The notes under the pieces: generated by a model
Seen by the model: the letters and a program-made list of their open reading frames with translations, nothing else
Databases searched by the model: none
What the model was told of the DNA's origin: nothing
Shown here: positions 1 to 5,062 of the stretch, piece after piece
How the letters are laid out: the number at the start of each line of letters is the position of its first letter
Numbering within the stretch: the stretch's first letter is position 1
Program-made: the position numbers and the translations under genes
Source: Clostridiales bacterium
Lineage (GTDB): Bacteria; Bacillota; Clostridia; Saccharofermentanales; UBA5734
Reading direction: 5' to 3'
Length of the DNA stretch: 5,062 nt
Assembly (NCBI GenBank): GCA_003532195.1
Contig: DOFA01000182.1
Location: forward strand, 1 to 5,062

Positions 1-1010
1 TTGAAGGCCGTATCTTGCGTGACAAGGGCCTTTACATCCTCCCGGTTGCCAAGTCGAGCGAGGTTATTGTCCTGAATCTGACCGCCTGGGAAGAATTCGC
101 GGCGGCCAACCCCCGCTTTGCGGATCCGGCGGCAACACTGGCGACCTGGGAATCGGTCGGACTGGCTGCCGAATCATACCGCAATTGGTCCGGTCAGGCT
201 ATGATCGGACTGGACTCGCTGGCCAACTATTTGATCGCCGGCTGCAAACAGCTGGGCGTCGATCTGCTGCAGGTGACCAACGGACAGGGGCAGATCAATT
301 TCGACCGGGAAGCCCTGCACCGGCTTTGGGACATTTATTATGTCAATACGGTCCAGGGCGGGTTTGCCGCCTATGGAGATTACCGGACCGACGACCTGGC
401 GTCCGGACAGCTGATTGCCGGCGCGGTTTCTTCAGCTTCCGGATCCTGGCTGCCGGAGCAGGCCTGGCTGAATGGCAAACAGCGGGATGTCACCTGGCTG
501 GCCCTGCCGTACCCGGTTTTTCGGGATGCCCAGGCTGTGTGCATCCAGCAAGGCGCCGGGATGGCCGTCACCCGATCGAATTCCAAGCAGGAAGCCGCCG
601 CCGTGATTTTTCTGTCCTGGCTGACCAGGCCGGAACAAAATGTGACCTTTGCCATTTCGGCCGGGTATCTGCCAGTCACCCAATCCGGACTGCACAGCCA
701 GCTGCTGCAGGACAGCATGCTGGATCTCGGCCAATCTGGCACCTACCTGTGCCTGAATGCTTTCTTGAATCAGCTTTCGGTCAGCCAGCTCCATTTCGCG
801 CCCGCATTTGCCGAGAGCCAGGACATCCGCGCCCTTCTCGAGAATTCACTGGCCAAGTTCGCCGCAGAGGCCAGGAAGACCTGGGAGAACCAGGCGGCCA
901 ACGGAACCTGTACGGAGAAATTGCAAACCCTGTTGTGCACCGAGGCGGCGTTCGAGAAATGGTATTCGCAGCTCGTCCTGGATGCCGGTCAAATGCTGGA
1001 TCAGAATTGA
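1..1010 (+). CDS. Extracellular solute-binding protein of an ABC transporter (5' partial)
   Basis: The reading frame is open from the left edge (first full codon at nt 3) to a TGA at 1008-1010, giving 335 visible residues. The true start, with any signal peptide or lipobox, lies outside the window; the TTG at 15 is internal, not a start. The visible part has the layout of a family 1-like (sugar-type) substrate-binding protein. It begins with a YILPVAKSSEVIVLN segment, matching the 'glyP...s..vlyYN' hinge strand of the family. A GQLIAGAVSSASGSWL segment (about 135-150) and an IQQGAGMAVTRSNSKQEAAA stretch (181-200) follow, then FLSWLTRPEQNVTFAISAGYLPVT (203-226), the usual C-lobe helix plus 'G.lPv' signature. 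Complete family members are roughly 400-480 residues, so about 70-150 residues are missing. Five cysteines (81, 180, 250, 303, 312) are more than usual for an exported protein of a Gram-positive. No permease gene follows; a GGDEF-EAL gene does, 12 nt downstream. The ligand cannot be told from sequence. The family call is fairly secure, the sugar specificity is not. Confidence 0.8.
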   Translation, partial: EGRILRDKGLYILPVAKSSEVIVLNLTAWEEFAAANPRFADPAATLATWESVGLAAESYRNWSGQAMIGLDSLANYLIAGCKQLGVDLLQVTNGQGQINFDREALHRLWDIYYVNTVQGGFAAYGDYRTDDLASGQLIAGAVSSASGSWLPEQAWLNGKQRDVTWLALPYPVFRDAQAVCIQQGAGMAVTRSNSKQEAAAVIFLSWLTRPEQNVTFAISAGYLPVTQSGLHSQLLQDSMLDLGQSGTYLCLNAFLNQLSVSQLHFAPAFAESQDIRALLENSLAKFAAEARKTWENQAANGTCTEKLQTLLCTEAAFEKWYSQLVLDAGQMLDQN

Positions 1011-1013
1011 GGT
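1009..1013 (+). promoter_or_regulatory. Ribosome binding site overlapping the upstream stop codon
   Basis: GAGGT sits 9 nt before the ATG at 1023 and shares two bases with the TGA stop (1008-1010) of the solute-binding protein gene. This supports the ATG at 1023 as the start of the GGDEF-EAL gene. It also implies that ribosomes finishing the first gene can start the second, i.e. translational coupling within one transcript. Confidence 0.7.
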
Positions 1014-1022
1014 AGTTTTCAT

Positions 1023-3032
1023 ATGCCGGGAAAACGCAGACAACATCATGTGACATCCATCTATCATCAATTGATTCTGCAGCTGATTCTGGTTGTTGTT
1101 CTCCAGGGATTACTTGTTCTGCCGGTCATTTTGACATTCAGCAAATACGGCGGCCTGGCCAGAAATGTGGTCATACCGCTGCAGACCGCCCTGCTGGCCG
1201 CTTTGCTGTTAGGCGCCGCGATCGACTGGCTGATCGGCCAATCCATTGTCCGGCCGATTATCCGCCTGGTCTGCCAGGTCCGGCAGCAGGTTCCTAATCA
1301 GACATTCCACCTGGAACGGACAGCGATCAAAGAACTGAATGAGCTGGCGGAAAGCCTTGAGGAGATGAGCGCGGATCTCGCGTCATCAGCATCCAGGCTG
1401 GCTTCGACCATCGACCTGGTCGGCCTGCGCCTGGCCAGTTTCGAGGAATGGCCGGATAAAGGCAGCGTGCACGTTTCGGATTCATTCTTCAGCATGGCCG
1501 GCCTGATGCCAATCGAGCCGTCCGGGAACCTGATCACGCTGGCCGGCTGGAACGATTTCCTGCAAGAGCTTCTGGCCAGGCCGGACCCGGCCTATTCCGA
1601 TGTCTATATCTGGCAGCCGGAGCATTCGGCCAAAAAACGCTGGCTGCGGCTCAGGATGGTCGACAAGACGAACCGCGTGTCCGGCATCCTGATGGATGTA
1701 ACCGAAGAGGTGTTGCGCCACCGGCGTCTGGAACTGGAACGCGATTACGACGCACTGACCCATCTGCTCAACAAAGCGGCGTTCATCGAGCAATGTACGC
1801 TGGCAGTCAGCCAGGCGCCCGAGCAGGCAATCGGCGTCATGCTGTTCAGCGACCTGGACAACCTGAAAAAAATCAACGACCGCTACGGCCACAAGTTCGG
1901 CGACCGATACATCCAGATGGCCGCCGGTGTGTTTGGCCAGTTCCGCCGTTACCAAGGCCTGGCCGCCCGCCTTTCCGGCGATGAATTCGCCGTCTTTCTG
2001 ATCGGCAAAGGCGATTATGCCGACCAGGAAGGCATGCGTATCCTGGTCAGCCAGATCCTGGCCGAGAATCGCCAGCAGTTTCTGGCCGTGCCTGATGAGC
2101 AGCAGATCGCCCTGCGCATGTCGGTCGGCCTGGCCTGGTTCCCTTCGGACGCCGCCCAGATCAGCGAATTAATCAATCTGGCCGACTTTGCCATGTACCA
2201 GATCAAGAAAGAGGGCAAAGCCGGCTTGCATGAATTCCAGGCTTCCGAATACCAGCAAAACCAGGTCCTGATGGAGGGCCGGGCCAACCTCGAGCAGCTG
2301 CTGTGCCAAAAACAGCTGGAGTGCGTGGCCCAGCCAGTGGTCGATGCCCGCACGGCCGAGGTCGCCGGCTATGCCATGACGATGCGGCCGCTGCACTCGC
2401 GGATACGGCTGCCGCTGGAAGTCGTCGAGCTGGCCCGCCAGCAAAACCGCCTGGATGAACTGGAACGCCTGATGTTTCTCCTGTGCAGCCAATGGATCGG
2501 CGCGCATTTGGATCCCGGCAGCGCAAAGCTCATCTTTTTCAGTGCCCTGGCCGGATTGAACCGGGTGATATCCGACAGCCCGGACGAATTTGAACTGGCT
2601 CCGTTCCGGCGCCGCCTGGTGGTGGATATCAACAGCAGCGAGACGCGCAGCGAGCGCAGCCTGCAGCAGCTGACGGACTTTGTCGCCTGCCTGTCCGGCA
2701 TGCTGGCGGTCAGCCAGCTGCACAGCAACGAACAGGATGATCTGCCGGCCAGGATCCAGCCGGATTACATCAGGCTTGACCACTCGGTCATCCGGGACAT
2801 CGACAAGGACGCCGCCCGGCAGCAGCTGCTGGCCAGCCGTGTGTCCTGGTGCGCCAGCCAGGGTATCCAGGTCATCGCCGAAGGCATAGAGACCGAAGCG
2901 GAAATGATCACCGCCATCCGCCTGGGGGCGGATTTCCTGCAAGGATACTACCTGGGCCGACCGCAGCTGGAAACCGCCGAACTGGCGACTTCGCTGCGGC
3001 TGCAGATCCTCAGCGCGCGCGGCCTGGCGTGA
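1023..3032 (+). CDS. Membrane HAMP-PAS-GGDEF-EAL protein: probable diguanylate cyclase with a degenerate EAL domain
   Basis: A 669-residue c-di-GMP signalling protein. Order of parts: basic N-terminus; membrane segment 1 (about 17-38); short outside loop (about 39-50); membrane segment 2 (about 51-72); HAMP-like linker starting IVRPI (75-79) and running to about 125; PAS-like domain (about 128-230) ending GILMDVTEEV; GGDEF domain (about 238-405); EAL domain (about 417-650). The GGDEF domain keeps metal Asp277, Asn285 and Asp294 with the same spacing as in PleD, and the signature is SGDEF (318-322), a variant found in active cyclases. The RxxD inhibitory site reads RYQG (309-312), so its Asp is missing. 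In the EAL domain the EAL motif is replaced by AMT (451-453), the DDFG motif by SQLH (564-567), the LExTE Glu by Asp535 and the catalytic Lys by Arg584, and the usual Asn is absent near 505. Only AEGIE (619-623) and QGYYLGRP (640-647) remain. I infer synthesis of c-di-GMP from GTP at the membrane, without phosphodiesterase activity. It is probably co-transcribed with the upstream binding-protein gene. Confidence 0.9.
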   Translation: MPGKRRQHHVTSIYHQLILQLILVVVLQGLLVLPVILTFSKYGGLARNVVIPLQTALLAALLLGAAIDWLIGQSIVRPIIRLVCQVRQQVPNQTFHLERTAIKELNELAESLEEMSADLASSASRLASTIDLVGLRLASFEEWPDKGSVHVSDSFFSMAGLMPIEPSGNLITLAGWNDFLQELLARPDPAYSDVYIWQPEHSAKKRWLRLRMVDKTNRVSGILMDVTEEVLRHRRLELERDYDALTHLLNKAAFIEQCTLAVSQAPEQAIGVMLFSDLDNLKKINDRYGHKFGDRYIQMAAGVFGQFRRYQGLAARLSGDEFAVFLIGKGDYADQEGMRILVSQILAENRQQFLAVPDEQQIALRMSVGLAWFPSDAAQISELINLADFAMYQIKKEGKAGLHEFQASEYQQNQVLMEGRANLEQLLCQKQLECVAQPVVDARTAEVAGYAMTMRPLHSRIRLPLEVVELARQQNRLDELERLMFLLCSQWIGAHLDPGSAKLIFFSALAGLNRVISDSPDEFELAPFRRRLVVDINSSETRSERSLQQLTDFVACLSGMLAVSQLHSNEQDDLPARIQPDYIRLDHSVIRDIDKDAARQQLLASRVSWCASQGIQVIAEGIETEAEMITAIRLGADFLQGYYLGRPQLETAELATSLRLQILSARGLA

Positions 3033-3075
3033 TTATCCGGCAGTCGCAGGCGCGGGGCGGAAGAACAGGGTTGTC

Positions 3076-3094
3076 GCAGCCGGATTCCGGCTGC
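3076..3094 (+). promoter_or_regulatory. Perfect 8-bp hairpin just upstream of the PC4-like gene's ribosome binding site
   Basis: GCAGCCGG (3076-3083) and CCGGCTGC (3087-3094) are exact reverse complements separated by ATT. The stem is very GC-rich and ends 4 nt before the AAGGAG ribosome binding site. It is followed by AGAAAAGG rather than a T run, so it is not a standard intrinsic terminator on the + strand, and no T run follows on the - strand either. It could be an mRNA stabiliser or processing site between the GGDEF-EAL gene and the next gene, a translational control element, or a protein operator. The hairpin is seen directly; its role is not known. Confidence 0.5.
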
Positions 3095-3098
3095 AGAA

Positions 3099-3104
3099 AA
3101 GGAG
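3099..3104 (+). promoter_or_regulatory. Ribosome binding site of the PC4/YdbC-like gene
   Basis: AAGGAG lies 6 nt before the ATG at 3111. It is the strongest signal in the 78-nt spacer and fixes the start of the small gene. No convincing promoter was seen between 3033 and 3098, so the gene may depend on read-through from the upstream operon. Confidence 0.7.
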
Positions 3105-3110
3105 AACAGG

Positions 3111-3338
3111 ATGCCAGATCGTGAATTTCCCTATGCCATCGTCAAGTCACTGGGTCAGTTGAGCACCAGCCGTTCCGGCTGGAACAAGGAGGTCAACCTG
3201 GTCAGCTGGAATGGCGGCCAGCCGAAACTGGATATTCGCGATTGGGCGCCGGATCATTCCAAAATGGGCAAAGGCGTCTCGATGACCCAGGAAGAAACGG
3301 CGATCCTGAAGGAAATACTGGCTGAACTGGAGGAGTAG
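3111..3338 (+). CDS. YdbC/PC4-like single-stranded DNA-binding protein
   Basis: A complete 75-residue protein of the PC4/YdbC family (formerly DUF2128), whose Lactococcus lactis member YdbC is a small homodimer that binds single-stranded nucleic acid through a PC4-type fold. The diagnostic block is present: GWNKEVNLVSWNGGQPKLDI (23-42), followed by RDWAPDHSKMGKG (43-55), which gives the beta-strand face with conserved W24, K26, W33, K39, D41, R43 and W45. A C-terminal helix, about 59-74 (TQEETAILKEILAELEE), matches the dimer helix. Length is normal for the family. The start is supported by AAGGAG at 3099-3104. It has no signal peptide and should act in the cytoplasm. Its cellular role (transcription, replication or repair) is not settled in bacteria. 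It ends 28 nt from the convergent hydrolase gene's stop. Confidence 0.85.
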   Translation: MPDREFPYAIVKSLGQLSTSRSGWNKEVNLVSWNGGQPKLDIRDWAPDHSKMGKGVSMTQEETAILKEILAELEE

Positions 3339-3366
3339 CGCCGGAACGGCTGGCCGGCCGGCAGAG

Positions 3367-4146
3367 CTAAAATCCGAGACCGGCGAGAAAATCCGCGCAC
3401 AATTCCGGCCAATGGCAAATGTCGGGCTGATCGGCCGCCAGGCCCAGTCCATGCCGGCCGTGCGGGTAAATATAACAAGCAAAACTGATCTGACGGGCTG
3501 CCAGGCTGCTGGCCAGCATCAGGGAATTCTCCACAGGCACCGCTTCATCATCGGCCGTATGCCAGATAAAAGCCGGCGGCGTCCGGCGGTCGACCCGGTT
3601 TTCAATCGATAGGTCGCTGGTCAGGGTGGAGTCTGCCGTCTCGCCCAGCAAATTGATCCGAGAACCGATGTGGGTCAGTTTGCCGAGGGTGATGACCGGG
3701 TAGCCGAGAATCATGGCGTCCGGCCGGTTCTTTTCCTGATCCCAGGTGGTGCCGGCAGTCGCCGCCAGATGACCCCCGGCCGAAAAACCCATAATGCCGA
3801 TCCGGTCCGGCCGCGTGCCCAGAGCTTGTGCGCGGCTGCGCGCCAGGCCGATGGCCCGCCGGGCGTCGAGCATGGGCGCCGGGTGCAGGTCGGGATTGAC
3901 CCGGTAATCCAGAACATAGGCGTTGATGCCGGATTCATTCAGCCGGAGGGCAATCGGCTCTCCCTCATGATCGGCTTTCCCGGCATAGCCGCCGCCCGGG
4001 CAGACGATGATCGTGCCCCGGCCGGCTCCCGATTCGGCGGGATAGTAGGTGAGTGTTGGATCACAGGATTTAAAGGTCCCGAAGGCGCTGCCGCTGGAAA
4101 CCTGCTTTTCGGCATCAGACCAGAGCGCGATTTTCTCGTATGGCAT
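3367..4146 (-). CDS. Alpha/beta hydrolase, acetyl-esterase (BD-FAE/xylan-esterase-like) type
   Basis: A complete 259-residue serine hydrolase. Seen in order: an oxyanion-loop motif CPGGGY (49-54) after strand TIIV, the nucleophile elbow GFSAGG (120-125) with Ser122, HTADDEAVPVENSL (196-209) with catalytic Asp200 (Asp199 is adjacent), and HGRHGLGLA (229-237) with His232 as the likely catalytic base. This pattern and length fit the cytoplasmic esterases usually annotated as acetylxylan esterase-like or BD-FAE proteins, which remove acetyl or other acyl groups from sugars and small esters. No signal peptide is present, so a role on imported oligosaccharides or other small intracellular esters is plausible; the substrate is inferred, not shown. 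The ATG at 4146 is preceded by GGAGG with a 6-nt gap. The gene is monocistronic here: it converges on the PC4-like gene and diverges from the membrane-protein gene. Confidence 0.88.
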   Translation of the reverse strand: MPYEKIALWSDAEKQVSSGSAFGTFKSCDPTLTYYPAESGAGRGTIIVCPGGGYAGKADHEGEPIALRLNESGINAYVLDYRVNPDLHPAPMLDARRAIGLARSRAQALGTRPDRIGIMGFSAGGHLAATAGTTWDQEKNRPDAMILGYPVITLGKLTHIGSRINLLGETADSTLTSDLSIENRVDRRTPPAFIWHTADDEAVPVENSLMLASSLAARQISFACYIYPHGRHGLGLAADQPDICHWPELCADFLAGLGF

Positions 4147-4152
4147 ATCGAT

Positions 4153-4157
4153 CCTCC
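4153..4157 (-). promoter_or_regulatory. Ribosome binding site of the hydrolase gene
   Basis: Read on the - strand, GGAGG lies 6 nt before the ATG whose first base is 4146. This confirms the start chosen for the alpha/beta hydrolase. Confidence 0.7.
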
Positions 4158-4179
4158 CGCATAAATGTGTAACAGTTCA

Positions 4180-4188
4180 ATTTTACCA
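4180..4188 (-). promoter_or_regulatory. Possible extended -10 promoter element for the hydrolase gene
   Basis: On the - strand this reads TGGTAAAAT, i.e. a TG-N extension before TAAAAT (one mismatch to TATAAT). It lies in an AT-rich spacer and would start a transcript near 4173, leaving a leader of about 25-30 nt that includes the GGAGG site. No good -35 was found at normal spacing, which is tolerable for an extended -10 promoter. This is a motif match only. Confidence 0.35.
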
Positions 4189-4208
4189 CAGATTCCGGAT
4201 TCATTTTA

Positions 4209-4238
4209 TTGCCATCGGGTAATTTTATCAGTTAGAAT
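4209..4238 (+). promoter_or_regulatory. Putative sigma-70/SigA-type promoter for the membrane-protein gene
   Basis: TTGCCA (4209-4214, five of six bases of TTGACA) and TAGAAT (4233-4238, five of six of TATAAT) are 18 nt apart on the + strand. The predicted start of transcription is near 4245, with a leader of about 45 nt to the ATG at 4291. The surrounding 4160-4280 stretch is markedly more AT-rich than the genes on either side, as expected for a promoter region. Confidence 0.5.
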
Positions 4239-4277
4239 AGAAGCAAATGCCAGATCGGATTTATGAATGGCATATTT

Positions 4278-4282
4278 GGAGG
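4278..4282 (+). promoter_or_regulatory. Ribosome binding site that decides the start of the membrane-protein gene
   Basis: GGAGG is 8 nt before the ATG at 4291. An upstream in-frame ATG at 4267 has no comparable site, and the GGAGG falls inside the codons it would add. The 4291 start is therefore preferred. Confidence 0.75.
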
Positions 4283-4290
4283 AAGTCTGC

Positions 4291-4920
4291 ATGAAGAGCC
4301 AGAACCGGGCCTGGTTGATTTTTTCGATTCTGCTGCTGAGCTGGGGAACCTTGCCGGCCAGCCCGTTTGCCTACCTGGCTGATATGCTCGCCGAATGGGG
4401 CGGCTTCCTGGTTGGGCCTTCCGCCATGCCCGGACCCTGGCAGGCCGTGCTGGTTTACGTCCTGCTGGGACTGGTGCTGCTTACCCTGCTGCTGCTCGGC
4501 CGCAGCCGCAACCGGCTTTATATTGCCGGCATCTGCGCCCTGGCGGAAATGGTGCATCACCTGATTTACTGCATCCGGACCGAACGTGTCTACCCGGTTT
4601 CGCTTGCGATTGCCATCGGCCTGGCCCTGGCGCTGCTGTTCCTGCTGATCAAGCCGAAAAGCCCGGGCCTCTGGCTATCGGATGCTTTCATTCTGGCGAT
4701 ACCTGTCTGGCTGGTCTATGATGGCCCTGTTTTTGCCCTGGGCCGGCTGCTGAGCCGGCAGGGTAAATTGCTGCCGCCGTTTTTGCCGCTGCCCGAGAAC
4801 GCCTGGCTGGAAAAACTGGACGGAACCTGGGGCGTGCCGATGTCGGTCTGGGCTTTGCTGCCCCTGCTGTTGGCTGTCCTGCCTCTGGTTTTTTTCGCTG
4901 GCAACCGCCAGAAAGGCTGA
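4291..4920 (+). CDS. Polytopic membrane protein of unknown function
   Basis: A 209-residue protein starting at the ATG at 4291 (a longer form from 4267 would add 8 residues but lacks a ribosome binding site). I do not recognise the family. Hydrophobic stretches suggest five or six membrane spans: about 7-24, 51-70, 77-95 (weak, with His89, His90 and Cys94), 101-120, 129-150 and 184-203. The segment 25-46 is only moderately hydrophobic. Basic residues at the N-terminus (MKSQNR), after span 2 (RSRNR, 71-75), after span 4 (KPK, 121-123) and at the C-terminus (NRQKG) suggest inside ends by the positive-inside rule. The loop at about 151-183 is rich in Pro and Leu with PPFLPLPENAWLEKLDGTW and would lie between the last two spans. 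No catalytic or transport motif was seen. It has its own putative promoter and lies 83 nt before a ligA-like gene, with which it may be co-transcribed. Confidence 0.75.
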   Translation: MKSQNRAWLIFSILLLSWGTLPASPFAYLADMLAEWGGFLVGPSAMPGPWQAVLVYVLLGLVLLTLLLLGRSRNRLYIAGICALAEMVHHLIYCIRTERVYPVSLAIAIGLALALLFLLIKPKSPGLWLSDAFILAIPVWLVYDGPVFALGRLLSRQGKLLPPFLPLPENAWLEKLDGTWGVPMSVWALLPLLLAVLPLVFFAGNRQKG

Positions 4921-5003
4921 CCGCGGCAGCGGGTCCGGAGGTGTGCCGTCCGTTGGCAGCCGCCCGGCGCTTCGCATAGAAAATGTGAGATCAGGTATTG
5001 AGC

Positions 5004-5062
5004 ATGGACAGAATTCATAAAATTGAAGAACTGGTAAAAAAGTTGAATCAGGCATCGGACGC
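5004..5062 (+). CDS. ligA: Probable NAD-dependent DNA ligase LigA, N-terminus only (3' partial)
   Basis: The last 59 nt encode MDRIHKIEELVKKLNQASDA and run off the edge. The pattern of an amphipathic helix with I.ELV..LN.AsdA is that of the N-terminal Ia domain of bacterial NAD-dependent DNA ligases, where the next residues are normally a conserved YY. LigA seals nicks in replication and repair using NAD. With only 19 complete codons visible the call rests on a short match and could be wrong. The ATG at 5004 is preferred; an in-frame TTG lies at 4998 and a TGA at 4986 bounds the frame. The ribosome binding site is weak (AGGT at 4993-4996). Confidence 0.5.
   Translation, partial: MDRIHKIEELVKKLNQASD

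Noticed and set aside
15..17. TTG at 15 as the start of the first gene
   Set aside because: The frame is open to the left edge and the family sequence clearly continues upstream; no ribosome binding site can be placed before it.
185..1015. Overlapping + strand open frame of 276 codons in another frame of the binding-protein gene
   Set aside because: Its product is rich in Arg, Gly, Ala and Pro with no family features, typical of an out-of-frame reading. The frame ending at 1010 carries the solute-binding protein signatures.
2169..2942. Long antisense open frame of 257 codons inside the GGDEF-EAL gene
   Set aside because: It is a shadow of GC-rich coding sequence. The + strand gene has recognisable domains across the same stretch, and the antisense product has no recognisable motif or ribosome binding site.
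3339..3366. GC-rich inverted repeat between the two convergent stops (GCCGG at 3340-3344 with CCGGC at 3358-3362, plus an inner CGG/CCG)
   Set aside because: The stem is interrupted and no T run follows on either strand, so a bidirectional intrinsic terminator cannot be supported, although the position would suit one.
3670..4164. Open frame of 164 codons on the + strand opposite the hydrolase gene
   Set aside because: The - strand frame has a full Ser-Asp-His hydrolase layout with a good ribosome binding site; the opposite frame shows no motif.
4921..5003. Possible terminator between the membrane-protein gene and the ligA-like gene (GCGGC...GCCGC)
   Set aside because: The loop would be about 30 nt, the stem only about 5 bp, and there is no T run. 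The spacer shows no other structure I can support.
1..5062. Very frequent CTGGCC/CCGGCC hexamers throughout
   Set aside because: They occur mainly as Leu-Ala and Ala-Gly codon combinations in the coding frames of several genes, so they reflect codon bias in a GC-rich genome rather than a spaced repeat family or uptake signal.

Overview
The window is about 5 kb of GC-rich, densely coding bacterial chromosome. It holds four complete genes and two genes cut by the window edges. The best fit is a high-GC member of the Clostridia (Bacillota). The support is a small YdbC/PC4-type single-strand DNA-binding protein of the kind common in Bacillota, a PAS-GGDEF-EAL protein whose linker sequence resembles clostridial homologues, strong GGAGG-type ribosome binding sites, and a LigA-like N-terminus at the right edge. 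This placement is inferred from sequence style; no rRNA or other taxonomic marker is present.

Left part (1-3032, + strand): the C-terminal three quarters or so of an ABC-transporter-type extracellular solute-binding protein is followed after 12 nt by a 669-residue membrane GGDEF-EAL protein. The second gene's Shine-Dalgarno overlaps the stop of the first, so the two look like one translationally coupled unit. The membrane protein has two membrane segments with almost no external loop, a HAMP-like linker, a PAS-like domain, a GGDEF domain with substrate and metal residues kept (SGDEF signature, I-site Asp lost), and an EAL domain that has lost most catalytic residues. The likely output is c-di-GMP synthesis, with the EAL domain acting as a non-catalytic binding or regulatory module. 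The neighbouring binding protein may supply the external sensing that the membrane protein lacks.

Middle (3033-4146): a 78-nt spacer with a perfect 8-bp hairpin just ahead of a good ribosome binding site leads to a 75-residue PC4/YdbC-like protein on the + strand. Converging on it from the - strand is a 259-residue cytoplasmic alpha/beta hydrolase of the acetyl-esterase (BD-FAE/xylan-esterase-like) type, with a complete Ser-Asp-His triad.

Right part (4147-5062): an AT-rich divergent spacer carries plausible promoters for the hydrolase (-) and for a 209-residue polytopic membrane protein of unknown function (+). After an 83-nt gap the first 19 codons of a gene resembling NAD-dependent DNA ligase (ligA) begin and run off the end. 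No RNA gene, mobile element, CRISPR array or attachment site was seen. The most interesting content is the binding protein/cyclase pair and its degenerate EAL domain. Nothing in the window amounts to a clearly new system.
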